Source: Acridotheres tristis
Taxonomy: Eukaryota; Chordata; Aves; Passeriformes; Sturnidae
Assembly: GCA_037013685.1 (NCBI GenBank)
Contig: CM072905.1
Coordinates: 10,754,991 to 10,818,990 of the forward strand
Length of the DNA stretch: 64,000 nucleotides
Reading direction: 5' to 3'
The position numbers and the translations under genes are program-made. How positions within the stretch are numbered: the stretch's first letter is position 1; every line of letters begins with the position of its first letter. The notes under the pieces were generated by a model. The model had not been told where the DNA came from and did no database searches. It saw only the letters and a list, made by a program, of their open reading frames with translations. Shown piece after piece: positions 11,986-23,675 of this stretch.

Positions 11986-12530
11986 CACATTAACACAAAA
12001 CAACAACTGTAATTAACTGGGTGGACACGGTGTAGATAAAAACCTGTGCTTGGGAATTCATTCCCCACAACGGGGCTGGAGCACAGGGAAGTTGGGATCA
12101 CTGTGGGTGTGGGAAATGGAAATGAGCCTGAGAGCGCTGTGGATTGAATCAGCACGTGCAGATTGACCACCAGGATGCCTTGGCAAGAGCAAACAGAGCT
12201 CTGAAGATTACAAGAAGATTGGATCAAGCCTGGCTGACGGGAAAGAAGATTTAACTGAGTAGAAATGTAAAGTTTGTTTAACTAAATGATTGTAGTAAAA
12301 ATGGCTAACCTTCCTGAAATGCTATAGAAGCACATGCAGCTCACAGGAAATTTGGACTCTGATCACCGTTCAGGACTCCTCATCTCTCTCTCAATCGTCA
12401 ATAATTAAGTTCTTCCAAATGCTGCCAGAACATCCAAAGTTCTGCATGGACACAGAAATCTCCTGCCTGGCAGCAGCAGACTGAGGGAGGAGGTAACCTC
12501 GGTAATGCAGAAAGGGTTTTTTCACAGATG
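11986..12530. other. Unrecognised sequence between repeats
   Basis: No gene or known family is recognised. It lies between the putative LTR region and the AAAGA array and may be internal sequence of an old ERV, but I see no gag, pol or env motif. Confidence 0.4.
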
Positions 12531-12721
12531 AAAGGAAAAGAAAGAAAAGAAAAGAAAAGAAAAGAAAAGAAAAGAAAAGAAAAGAAAAGAAAAGAAAAGA
12601 AAAGAAAAGAAAAGAAAAGAAAAGAAAAGAAAAGAAAAGAAAAGAAAAGAAAAGAAAAGAAAAGAAAAGAAAAGAAAAGAAAAGAAAAGAAAAGAAAAGA
12701 AAAGAAAAGAAAAGAAAAGAA
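12531..12721. repeat. (AAAGA)n pentanucleotide array
   Basis: About 37 copies of an AAAGA pentamer, essentially perfect from 12541 to 12721. It is purine-only on the + strand. A lysine/arginine/glutamate-rich open frame across it is an artefact of the repeat. Confidence 0.97.
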
Positions 12722-13489
12722 ATGCTATAATTAATATAATACTAAATATTACAATATAATACTAATAATGTACTAATATATCAATATCCTATATGATAAT
12801 GTATATTAATAATACATTAATATACTATATAATAGGATATTCGTATATTATATATAATATACATTATCATATATTAATATATAGTATTATATATTATTAT
12901 ATAACATAATATAATAATATATAATATATCATATCATATATCATATATATGTTATATATACAATACACTAATATCCCCTATGATTATATATATTAATAAA
13001 ATACTAATGTACTAAATATAAGAATAATTGCTAGTATAAATGCAAAATAAATGCAAATAAAATAAATAAATAAATAAAATGAAATAAAATGTAAAATAAA
13101 ACATGAAATAAAGCATTAAATAAAAAATAAAATAATATTATATTAAATTATATTAAATAAAAAATTAAAAATAAATATTAAAATAAAAGAAAGTAAAATT
13201 AATTTAAATAAAATTAAATTAAATTAAAACAAAAAATAAATTAAAAAATAAATTAAAATACAAATAAAATAAATTAAAAATAAAAATAAAAATATATTTA
13301 TTAATATAAGATATAAAATACAGAATATAAAATATAGAATATAAAATATAGAATATAAAATATAAAAACATATAGAATGATATATAAAATGAAATGAAAT
13401 GAAATGAAATGAAATAAAATAAAATAAAATAAAATAAAATAAAATAAAATAAAATAAAATAAAATAAAATAAAATAAATAAAGGATAAT
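12722..13489. repeat. A/T-only low-complexity block
   Basis: About 770 bp of almost pure A and T. The first part (12722-13020) is TA-rich and partly palindromic (TATATAATATACATTATCATATA-like words). The later part is built from AAATA, AAATTAAATTA and AAATAAAATA units and ends in a GAAAT to AAAAT pentamer array (about 13388-13488). The composition predicts easy strand separation and cruciform formation. Confidence 0.95.
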
Positions 13490-13848
13490 TATGTATTCAG
13501 GTTTAGTTCAAGCAGCTCTTTTCAGACACGAGAGGCACCTGTGAGAAGCTGCAGGCCGTGCCCAGTGCAGCTCTGCCCAGCAGCTCCTTGGCCAGGCTCC
13601 ATCCCCCGGAGTGACCCCATCCCCCGAGCTCCCTTCCCTCCATTGCCGTGCCCTGGTGAAAGGCGCTGCTGGAAATCCAGCCCAGCACGGAGCAGGGCAG
13701 CGAGAGCCAGGGTGAGCTCCTGGCACCCACTGAGGAGCCCATAAAAAAGCCATTAAAGACGCCAGCCCTGGTCCATGAACTGCATGTGGCTGCTCCATAG
13801 AACTGGCAGCTGGAAAACACGAACTGAATGGAGAGAAAGCTCGTGCAG
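13490..13848. other. GC-rich unique spacer
   Basis: An abrupt change to GC-rich unique DNA between the A/T block and the 20-bp minisatellite. Open frames crossing it continue into the minisatellite and are not credible genes. Confidence 0.6.
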
Positions 13849-14436
13849 CCTGTCCCTCCCTGGGATTCCCCGTCCCTCCCTGGGATTCCCCGTCCCTCCC
13901 TGGGATTCCCCGTCCCTCCCTGGGATTCCCCGTCCCTCCCTGAGATTCCCTGTCCCTCCCTGGGATTCCCCGTCCCTCCCTGGGTTTCCCTGTCCCTCCC
14001 TGGGATTCCCCGTCCCTCCCTGGGATTCCCCGTCCCTCCCTGAGATTCCCCGTCCCTCCCTGGGATTCCCCGTCCCTCCCTGGGATTCTCTGTCCCTCCC
14101 TGGGATTCCCTGTCCCTCCCTGGGATTCTCTGTCCCTCCCTGGGATTCCCCGTCCCTCCCTGGGATTCTCTGTCCCTCCCTGGGATTCCCCGTCCCTCCC
14201 TGGGATTCCCTGTCCCTCCCTGGGATTCCCTGTCCCTCTATGGGATTCATTGTCCCTCCCTGGGATTCTCTGTCCCTCCCTGGGATTCATCGTCCCTCTC
14301 TGGGATTCCCCGTCCCTCCCTGGGATTCCCTGTCCCTCTATGGGATTCATTGTCCCTCCCTGGGATTCTCTGTCCCTCCCTGGGATTCATCGTCCCTCTC
14401 TGGGATTCCCCGTCCCTCCCTGGGATTCCCTGTCCC
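13849..14436. repeat. 20-bp minisatellite, about 29 copies
   Basis: The unit is CGTCCCTCCCTGGGATTCCC with variants (TGTCCC, GGGATTCTC, GGGATTCAT, CCCTCTA). The 20-bp period is kept throughout. 14231-14330 and 14331-14430 are an exact five-unit repeat, giving a 100-bp higher-order unit at the 3' end. The unit contains no stop in several frames on both strands, which explains the 384-codon and 280-codon frames over it. The array ends where TGTCCC passes into GGGGCAGGG. Confidence 0.97.
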
Positions 14437-14516
14437 GGGGCAGGGCAAGCGGGGCTGGAGCTCAGTGCCAGCAGGGCTGAGAGCAGCCAGCGGCCAGCGC
14501 TACCACAGCAGCCAGG

Positions 14517-14873
14517 ACCTTCTCCCTTTCCCCTTTCCCCTTTTTCCTTTCCCCTTCTCCCTTTCTCCTTTCTCCTTTTCCTTTTCCCCTTCTCCCTTTT
14601 TCCCTTTTCCCTTTCCCCTTTTCTCTTCCCCTTTTTCCTTTTCCCTTTCCCTTTTTACCCTGTTCCCTTTCCCCTGTTCCCTTTTCCTTTTCCCTGTTCC
14701 CTTTTCCCTTTTCCCCGTTCCCTTTCCCCTTTTTCCTTTTCCCTTTTCCCTTTCCCTTTTCCCTTTTCCTTTTCCCCTTTTACCTTTCCCTTTCCCCCTT
14801 TTCCCTGTTCCCTTTTCTCTTTTCCCTTTCCCCTGTTCCCTTTCCCCTTTTCCTGTCCCTTTTCCCCCCTCTT
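14517..14873. repeat. Polypyrimidine tract, CCCTTTTCC-type
   Basis: About 355 bp of C and T on the + strand with very few purines (TTTACC and CTGTTCCC interruptions). It is built from imperfect CCCTTTTCCC and CCTTTCCCTTTT words. Such homopurine-homopyrimidine mirror sequence is known to form intramolecular triplex DNA in vitro. It begins about 80 bp after the minisatellite. Confidence 0.95.
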
Positions 14874-15055
14874 CTCTTCACTCGAGGCTTTCCAGGGAAC
14901 CAAGCCCTGGCAGAGCTGGGAACAGCTGAAGGAGTCAGTGGTGGTGTCACCAGCAGGGAGGGGACAGGGGCTGAATGTGCAGCAGCGCCTTTATGCACCT
15001 GCCAGGACCTGGCCAGGAGCAGAGGGGGCTGCAAGAAATACAGGGTTCATCCTGG

Positions 15056-15485
15056 TGATGCTTTAGGATTTAGGTTTTATATTTTTCAGATCAGTACTGT
15101 TTTCGTGTGTAACTCTGAAGCCCCATAACTGTCAGCTGCTGCTCTCCTATTTCATTCACACAAAACAATTCCTTTCTGGGCCTGAGAATCAAGAACACCC
15201 CACAGCCTCAGGCCCCGAAAAATGTAAACAGCAGAGAATTGGGGAGGAAAACTTGGAGTAAATTACTTCATTACCTGAAGCTGTAATTGGAGGATTAACA
15301 CCTGATATGCAAATAGACCAAACTTATACTTGTCTGTAAAACTCGTGACCATTGTCCATTCTGGCTGTAGCCTCTGGGAGGCTTTGACTGCCCAAGGTGT
15401 ATCTATTGAAAGCCTTTAATAAATCCCCACTTTATTCTCTGAATTCTGCCTAGTCCCTGTTTCAGGTGGCCACTCCAAGGCATCA
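15056..15485 (+). mobile_element. LTR-B copy 2, solo LTR with 4-bp target duplication
   Basis: It begins TGATGCTTTAGG and ends AAGGCATCA, flanked by a perfect CTGG duplication (15052-15055 and 15486-15489). The octamer ATGCAAAT is at 15307-15314, and a polyadenylation signal AATAAA sits near 15413 inside a short AATAAA/TTTATT inverted repeat. The last 120 bp clearly resemble LTR-A. A 4-bp duplication is typical of class I (gammaretrovirus-like) ERVs; assignment to that class is inference. Confidence 0.9.
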
Positions 15486-17599
15486 CTGGCCACTGGCACA
15501 GCCCTGGGACGCTCCTGTTTGCTCCCTGTGCCACCACTTCCCTCGTGAAGGAGCTGATTTAAATAAGAACATCTATCTTCTAAATTGTGTGTATCAAACA
15601 ATCCATCACGGGGAGGCTGCAAACCTCCCCAAATCTGTAATTATGGTGTCACAGCTGATTGTGATGAAAGTGGAGCTGTCAGGGAGGCATTTGGGAGACA
15701 AACACACTGCTCCCAGCAGCTCTCCCAGGAGTGCTCACAAAGCTTTGCTGCCATATGGGGCCGTGATTAATAGCCCAGCCTATATGTAAATATTTAGCTG
15801 TTTAGGAAGCAACAGGATCCAATTACCTTTCATCCCATCTCTCTCCTCGTGACAGAGCACAGCGCAGAATTTCTGCTCGGTTTCTTTTTCCCTTGGAAAA
15901 GGACGGAAACGATGCCCGTGTGAGTCATATCCCGGTGCTGATATTACAGACACCCTTCCCCGCAGCCCAGGGGGCACGGTGTGAGCGCCCAGCTGCGCCG
16001 GGCAGCCTCAGTGCTGGGTCTGCTCATGGCTGCAATGTCCCTCTCCGAGGAAAGGGCTGCTGGCAGCCCCTGCTGAGTGTCACCGTGAGAGCAGAGCTCC
16101 TGCTGCTTCCTCACCTGAGCTGAAGAAAAGCTTTTCTCCAGGGCCCTGCGGTTTCAGGACAATCCTTCAAGCTGGCAGCTTGCTCTGCCGGGGGGAAGAG
16201 CAGCCTGAGCACTCCACTGTCCCCAGGGACACAAACCAGGCCTTTGTGGCTCTGGCAGCAGCAGGGCATTTGGAAGCTCAGCTTTAGGAGGTGAAAGGGG
16301 AGAAAAATGAGGCTCCACAGCGATTTCAATTTTTGAAAACGATTGTATGACTTTCCTGGCAAGGTCAGCGTTTTTGACTGCGTTGTCCTTTCCAGCAGGA
16401 CTATCCATTCCACATTCCAGCCTTCTCCACCCTCTCTTCAGAGCTGCAGCACATCTCTCCTCCAGCAAATGCTGGAATCTCCCTTGGCAAGCTCCAGGTG
16501 CTGTTTGCTGCCTCCCTTGGCTCGATGGATGAGTGTCAGCACAGCCTAGACCACCAGGCTTCTCCAGCCCCCAATTTCAATCTCTGTCCCAGGCACATCC
16601 AAGCAAGGCCTGAGCTTCCCCAGGAGGCAAACGAGGAGAGAGGGGCAGCCTGTGTTAATTATCTCAGTCACAAGGAGCAGCTCAGCCAGATGTTCATCCA
16701 GCCTGTGTCTGTTTGCATTTCCAGCTTTTCGTGTGGATCCCCTGAGCCAGCACCAAGTCCATCAATTTTAACAGGGCAAACCCATCTGGGGTGTGAGTTA
16801 CTCCTGAAGATAAGTGACTACAAGTTGGACTCTCTGCTCCAAGGCATTCTCCTGATAAATAAGCAACAACAGCATCAAAGCTTTACTGCAGGCTTCCAAG
16901 GAAGTGAAATGCAGAATGTTTTCCCAGTTCCCCATAATTCAAAAATATCCTGTCCAATTCCACACTTCCTCATGGAGACAAAGCACTCTGCTCTGGGCTG
17001 AGCCCAGACATGAAAAATAAGATGCAGGTTGGAGCTGCCATCAGAAATTTAGAGGAATGATGCATTTAAAATTAACTTACAGAGGGTTCTTCTACCCCTG
17101 CCAGTGGCAGTGGAGCACTTTGGGGTCACCTGATGAGGGACACGGCTCCAGAGCTGGGCACTGCTGTACTGCAGGCAGAGCCAGAAGGAATTTGTCTCTG
17201 TTCAGCAGCCACCAGGCTCCTGCTTCCCCAGATTAAACTCTGCTTAAGCCATGTGTTCCTTTTGCTCCCAGAACGAGCTCAAAAATTGAGATATTTCAAA
17301 TAAGGAAAAGATGTAGGAATTATCGCACAAAAATAAAAAGGATGAGGAATGTGTGAACAGCAGCAGAGAGAGGTCCAAGCTTTTCCCATCAGGTCTCCAT
17401 GAGTGGATCCAAGCTCTGTGTGACTCCCAGGCACACATCTGTGATTATTCCCCTGGTGTCATTCCAGCCTGTCCTATTCCAGCATTTATTGTCCCCCAGC
17501 CCTGTCAGGACCTCACTGCTCCTGAGCTGCTCTGTGGGGCCTGGAGGTGCTGGGACAGATGAACAAATTGGTGACACCAAAGGAGGGGGACGTGTCCCA
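15486..17599. other. Unique DNA with a possible conserved element
   Basis: Unique sequence. 15600-15970 is low-repeat DNA that keeps several CpG dinucleotides (for example around 15838-15870 and 15903-15955) and holds the AP-1 consensus TGAGTCA at 15921-15927. No gene is recognised in the rest. Confidence 0.45.
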
Positions 17600-18118
17600 A
17601 GGAGGGACATGAAGGTGGTGAAGGGTCTGGAGAGGCCACACGAGGAGTGGCTGAGCTCTGGGACACTCAGGACAGGAAGGACATGGAGGGGCTGGAGCGT
17701 GTCCAGGGCAGGGAATGGAGCTGGGAAGGGTCTGGAGTAGCTGAGGGAGCAGGAAAGGGGCTCAGCCTGGAGAAAAGGAGGCTCAGGGGGAACTTGTGGC
17801 TCTGCACAAGTCCCTGACAGGAGGGGACAGCCGGGGGGGTCGGGCTGTGCTCCAGGGAACAGGGACAGGAGGAGAGGGAACGGCCTCAGGCTGGGCCAGG
17901 GCAGGCTCAGGGTGGACAGCAGCAGGAATTTCCCCATGGAAAGGGAGGTCAGGGATTGGAAATGCCCAGGGAGGTTTGGAGTGCCCATCCCTGGAGGTGC
18001 CCAGGGAATTGCTGGATGTGGCACTCAGAGCTCTGGGGGCAAGGTGGGGATGGGGCACAGCCTGCACCCAATGGTCTGTGAGGGCTTTCCCAGCCCAAAT
18101 GATCCTGGAATTCCTGGG
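17600..18118 (+). mobile_element. CR1 LINE 3' fragment, about 0.5 kb
   Basis: A long CR1 3' region in sense orientation. Segments in order are CTGGAGAGGCCACACGAGGAG, CAGCCTGGAGAAAAGGAGGCT, CCATGGAAAGGGAGGTCAGGG, CCATCCCTGGAGGTGCCCAGG, GCTGGATGTGGCACTCAGAG and a final TTTCCCAGCCCAAATGATCC tail. Small gaps relative to full CR1 are likely. No part of the reverse transcriptase frame is preserved. Confidence 0.85.
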
Positions 18119-21100
18119 AGCAGGCAAGTGACTCAATGTGGGACAGCAGCACTCTGCTGACCAGGGAAGGTCAATCACACTTGGCTCATCCAAGGGGATG
18201 CAGGAGTTTTCTCCTAAGATATTCTCTCTGAGAAAAAAGAAACTAATCAGGCGGGATCACACATAAAGAAACAGTGATGACAAGCAGAAAATTGCAGAGC
18301 TTTGGAAAGTTATGGCCAGATAGAAACCATCCAGCACAGAAGTCTTTAGGTGACCTAACCCAGCTGCTGCTAATGTTCCAGCAGTAATAAACAGGAGCCA
18401 CTTCCCTGGCTCCTCTCCTTTGGGATTCTCCACTGCAACACTGGTTGGTACTTGAATTCCATCGTTTATAGCAAAGCTATTGTCTGTTATCACAAACACA
18501 GGGACATTATTACAGAACTCACCCTGCAGCAAGATATGAATCAGAGTTAACCTTAGCAGACACCAAATATTTACTTTAGAAAAGGCAAAGATATTATTTC
18601 ATAAATCAAAAATTGTTCCCTTGGCCCTTGAAGGACACTACAAAGCAGACTGGTAATTACAAAGCACATCCTAGGATGCCAAAGCAATTGAATCCATGGC
18701 TGCCCGTGGCTCGTGGGTTCCCAGCTTGGCTGTGCCTGAGGCCCCTGGATGGGAATCCCCGATTCCACTCACTGGTTGTGCAGAGACAGAGGAGTGGTGC
18801 TCACTGAGAGCCTGAATCGCTGTGGGAATGGAATGAGGTGGCTCAGAGGTGCTGCTGAATGAGTTATGAGCAGCCTCTCTTGTGAGCTGGGGCTTCCAAA
18901 TGTGAGGCAGTCCCAGATTCCTGCTCCAGACCCTTCCCTGTGCCCTGCTCAGCAGCACAAGGGACAGAGTGGCTTTCTGTCATCACACTTGTAGAGCCAG
19001 TGTGAGTCCCATGGATCTCAGCCCACCAGGCACAGCCACATCCTCCCTGCCTGGCCTGACAGCTTCCCAAGGGACTGTCCCTGTCCCTGGAAATGGCCCT
19101 GCCAGCGCCCTTCGGGACCCACCACCCTCTGGGGGAGACGAACAACAGAGCCAGGTCTGGGAGAAGGACACACCAGACTTTGGGGCAGGTGAAAATCCCG
19201 GCCAGGGACCAGCCTAGAGCAGAGGACTTCTGAACCCCACTGGATCACTCCCTCCTGCTCCTGCCTGAGGAGGGAACCAGCAAGGTGCTCACCACAGTGC
19301 CTTGGAATTCCCCCTTGGCACCCCAGCAGTTCTGCCTGGGCATCACAACTTCCCTGTGGGCTGGAGGAATCAGAATTTAGACCCCAGCCCACAGAGCAGA
19401 GTGCACAGCCCCGGGCAGGCGATGCCCCTGAGATGCCTGGACACTGCCACCTGCACTGGGCATGGTCACCTCGTGGCCATGGTGAAATCCTCCCCCAGCA
19501 GCTCCTGCCAGCCTCTCCTTGTGCTGCTGGAACATCCCCAGGGAGCCAGTGATGCTGGCAAGCTGAACCTGTGTCCCTCTCCAGCAGGACCCTCCCTGGG
19601 GACACAGGAGGAGCAAGAAGCCACCAAACAGCCCTGTGTCCCCATGGGACATCACCCCTGGAGTGAGGGCTTCCATCCTTTCTGGGTCTGCATTTTAAAC
19701 TGATTTTCTGCAGCTCTCCACATTTTTCCTGTTGCTTATTATGGTTGGAAATACTCAATTCCAGGCTCTGCATGTTAATTCCTCCCTGCCACCCTCTCCC
19801 CGCTCCTGTGCCCCTGGCCAGAAGATCCCAAGGTACAAATCCTTTGTTTCCTAGAGAATACTCGCTCGTAGAAGCTCATCTTTATTTATCAGGAGTTGTG
19901 TCAGCAAGGCTTTAAAAACCCAGCTGATCTCCGCTGCCTGCTCACTGCAAATCAAAAGAGCCTGCGGGAAATCGGGTAGAACAACCATTAGATTAAATAA
20001 AAGCTGCCCCTCCGCCTCCTGTGCTTCCCTAATCCTCTTCCCAGCGAGTGCACTGCCCACTGTGCTAATCCACGGGACACGGGGGGCTGTGGGATCGTGG
20101 GCTGGAATTACAGCAACTCCTCTGTGGGATCATTGAGCAACACATTTTATTGTCCTCATCATTCTCCCAGCCTGCGGAGAGCCCAGGGAGAGCTGGGGCA
20201 AGGGGAGGGTGGATTTTCCACAGAGCTGGAGTTTCAGTCCCTCCCTCTGGTCCATCTGTGCCCAAGGTGCTCCCGGCAGCGCTGCAGGAGCAGCAGGGAA
20301 ATTCAACCAGGGTAATTCTCACTCTCTGCTCACCTCCGAGGTACACACAGCAGCCAGAACGCATCCAAAATGTTCATAGAGTCAAAAGTGAACAGGAGCC
20401 AGTAAAAATGTCTCGATGCAAGTCACAGGAGCTTCATTTCTGGGAGCACTGGAGCTCGGCAGCTCTGCCCTCCTTCCTTCAGAGTTGGAGCCCCTGGGGC
20501 TCCAGGGGCAGGGCTGGATGCCCTGGGATCCACCCTCTCACTGATACCTCGTTTTTCCAGGTGCTGGTGCTTTTCTGTACTTCTGGAGTTCAAATTCTCT
20601 CTTCCCACTGTTGTGTCCTGGGCAGAGCTGCCCTGCTGTGACAACAGAGCAGAGTGTCCCAAAGCCCTGGGCAGTGAGAGAGCTCAGTTCTCAGTCTGTC
20701 CCAATTGCACAGGTTTAAGGCCTGCAGTTTTTATTCTGGACACAGATTTTCTGTACCCAAGCAGCATTCTGAAGGCACAGATGCTGTAAGCATCCCTCAG
20801 AGTCCAAAGTCACACACTCAGGAGGGCAGAATTCTCTTTATGGGCAAGTTCAACCAGATGGGAGGCAGCCAGACCTTACAGCACAAGAATTTGCATTGCT
20901 CCTGCTGCTTTTAGCACTCAGCCCTCCCTTGTTTAATGTGCTGAGTTCTGATCTTTTGGACTAACACATCCTCAAGCTTCTCTCTGGGATTCCTGAGCTC
21001 CCCAGTGCTGTAGGAATGAAACCACACAGGAGAGATGGTGGCACCTGAAGGTGTCCCTGCTGCTGGCACGGGGAAGGTGCAGTCCCCAGGCTGGGGTGCC

Positions 21101-22044
21101 ATCCCCTGCATGCAAAGGCAGCGTGCAGCTCCCTTTCTGTGCCTCAGTGCACTCTGGGGGCTGCTGGGAACAGGGAGGGGAGGACAGAGGGGTTTGCTGG
21201 CAGTGGAGGAGAGAGAAGGGAGGCAAAGGTGATGCAGAGCAGCAGATCTCAGCTCTGGGGACACCTGAGCTGTCACTGGCTGGGGTGGCAGCAGCCCTGG
21301 TAATGACCCACACTGGGGAACAGAGGAACTCAGCCCCTGTCCCACACTTCCCAACTCCTGGGCTGACTCTGCCTCTCACAGGGATAAACCAGAGCTGGAT
21401 GTGCACCCAGCCAGGGCCACTGGCCTTTCCAGCTCCCCCTCACCTGTGCCACAGGAGCTTTATCCACACTTTCATCCATGGCCCCTTGTGGGGGAAAAGC
21501 TGAAGGGATTGTCCAGCTCTGAGCAGTGCTGTGGGCACAGCCTGTGGCCACATCTCCCTGCTGCCAGGGAAGGAATGAGGTGCCAGCCTGGCACAGCACG
21601 GATTCCATGGCAGAGGAAGGGGCTGTGCCATGGCTCTGACCCCCTGGGCTCCCTCCAGCTGCTCAGCACATCTGCCTGCCCTGCCCCAAGCCCTGGCAGG
21701 TGCCCCCAGCCCTGCCCATTCAGCAGGACAGCCTGGTGACATTTTCCCTGGCGTGGCACCAAGCTGCTGTCAGCTGCAAGCCCTGCTGCTCCTTTGCCAG
21801 GGCGAGGGCAGGGTGCCCAGCTGGCTGCAGCACAGCCCCGGGCCAGGGCTGTCCTTGAGGAACCTGCTGGTGTTGGATGTGCCTGGCTCAGCCCGGAGCT
21901 CAGCTGCAGCCCTGCGGATGCAGAGCGAGCTGGCAGAGGGAGAGATTTATCCCTTTGCCACGGCTCAGGATTTTGATTTCTAAATGCGGAGAAACAGCCC
22001 AACAAACCCAGCAGCCCTGCCTTAATCACCTCCACCGCTGACCC
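18119..22044. other. Unique non-coding DNA, 3.9 kb
   Basis: GC-moderate unique DNA. The largest frame (19018-19773, minus, 251 codons) has no recognisable domain and a cysteine/glycine/serine-rich composition expected from random GC-rich sequence. 19850-20065 is a candidate conserved island because it is less repetitive and keeps CpG sites (CTCGCTCG, TGCGGGAAATCGGG). Confidence 0.5.
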
Positions 22045-22345
22045 ACCCAACATTCTCATCTCTAAACGGGGCTGTGTTTCTCTTTTAGCCCTTTAGCCAA
22101 GCTTGACAATTCTCAGAGTGACTCCAAGGAGGGCTCTGTTACACCGAGGGCTGTGCTCCTTCTCCAGTGGGTCAGGGAGATCCACACAACATCCTGACCC
22201 ACACAACATCCTCAGCTCTAAACGGGGCTGTGTTTCTCTTTTTAGCCCCTTAGCCAAGCTTGACAATTCTCAGAGTGACTCCAAGGAGGCTCTGTTACAC
22301 CGAGGGCTGTGCCCCCTCTCTGGTGGGTTCAGCGCTGTGAATCAC
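22045..22345. repeat. Tandem duplication, 156-bp period
   Basis: The block TCTAAACGGGGCTGTG...GTTACACCGAGGGCTGTG occurs twice, starting at 22061 and 22217, a shift of 156 bp. The copies differ by single-base indels (TTTTAGCCC versus TTTTTAGCCCC, GGAGGGCTC versus GGAGGCTC) and a few substitutions. A smaller ACACAACATCCT repeat lies at the junction. Both copies contain AGCCAAGCTTGACAATTCTC. Confidence 0.95.
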
Positions 22346-23194
22346 TCAGGTCCCAGAGGTTTAGTCCCTGCTGCCACGAGGTAAATGCATTTTGTGACAA
22401 GTTCATTACTCTGGCTCAGTGTAGTGACAGAGCTTGTGAGGCACAGTGGTTGCAGTCCCAGAGCTGTGCAGCTCGATAGCGTGGTGTGATCAGATTCTTG
22501 ATCTGATAGCACTGAGCGACTTCACTGCCTTGGAAATGAGCCCGAGCTCACCTCCGTGCTCCTGCTGCCTGGGAATGAAACAGCTCCACAGGCTGAGACT
22601 CCTCAGCTCCCTGTGCCTTCGGGAGCGCTCAGGGGATGAATCTCCTGCCTGCTCAGGTGATTTGCACTGGCAGGGACGGGGCTGGCCCAGGCTCAGGTGT
22701 CTGACCCTAGTCCTTGCTCAGCTGGGGGGGGATCTGACCCAAAGCTCAGCCTTGGACTCCCTCAGGGCTCACCAGAGCTGACTCCCTGATCTGTCACAGG
22801 GACCCCAGCACAGACATCCCCCTCCCCAATGACCAGGGTGGCTGAGAAATTTTTTCCAGCCCTCAGCAGCTCCTTTTGTGCCAGCTAAAGTTCATGTTTC
22901 ACCATGTGTGCAGCTCAGGCAGTGGCTGTGAGCAGTGCTGGCCGTGGGACACAGTCCTGTGGGCCAGGACACAGCCCCACCTTCCACAGGTGCTTCTGCT
23001 GAGCCAGGTGAGCTCCAGCCCAGGGCTGGGCTGTGCCTGCCACACTCTGATAAGCAGCAATAAAAATGGGGGTGTAACACAGAGTGAAAGCTCTGAAGGG
23101 AGCAGAGTTTCACTCAGGCTGGAGGATGGGGAAGAGCAAGTGGGGGACACTTGGCTGGGAATGCAGAGGGGTGGGGGGTGCTGGAGCAAACAGA
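22346..23194. other. Unique non-coding DNA
   Basis: No gene or repeat family is recognised. Confidence 0.55.
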
Positions 23195-23675
23195 GTCCAT
23201 GGAATATCCTGAGCTGGAAGGACCCACAGGATCACCCAGTGCAGCTCCTGGAACAGACCCCCCAAAATCCCACCCTGGGCATCCCTGGCAGTGCTGTCCA
23301 AGCTCTCCTGGAGCTCTGGCAGCCTCGGGGCTGTGCCCATTCCCTGGGGAGCCTGGGCAGTGCCAGCACCCTCTGAGAAAAGAACCTTTCCCTGAAATCC
23401 CTCCCAAATCCCCCTGACCCAGCTCCAGCCTTGGGTCCTGTCCCTGTCCCAGAGATCGGAGCTGCAGCCCTGCTGAGCTCTGCCTTCAATTTTCTTTTCT
23501 CCTCTGAACAGACCCAGTGCCCTCAGCTGCTCCTCCTGTGTCCCCTCCAGACCCTTCCCCACCTTCATGTCTTTGGATGTTCTCCAGGAATCATGGGTTT
23601 GGGAATTCTCTCACACTGTGGTGCCCAAAGCTGCCCCCAGGCCTCACCAGCAGAGCTGTCCTTCCCTGCTTCTCA
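23195..23675 (-). mobile_element. CR1 LINE 3' fragment
   Basis: Inverted CR1 3' end. It starts with a CATGGAATATCCTGAGCTGG segment and AAGGACCCACAGGATCACCCAGTG. It continues through TCTCCTCTGAACAGACCCAGTGCCCTCAGC and ends with a GGTGCCCAAAGCTGCCCCCAGGCCTCACCAG segment (read in blocks). This is the longest antisense CR1 in the window. Confidence 0.85.

Noticed and set aside
13849..14436. CRISPR-like array
   Set aside because: Regular direct repeats without unique spacers, in a vertebrate genome; a minisatellite explains it fully.
13508..14929. Long open frames (384 codons +, 280 codons -) over the 20-bp minisatellite
   Set aside because: The unit lacks stop codons in several frames on both strands, and 20 bp is not a multiple of 3, so all frames stay open. 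The translations are only the repeat.
19018..19773. 251-codon minus-strand frame
   Set aside because: No recognisable domain, no splice context, and composition typical of random GC-rich sequence.
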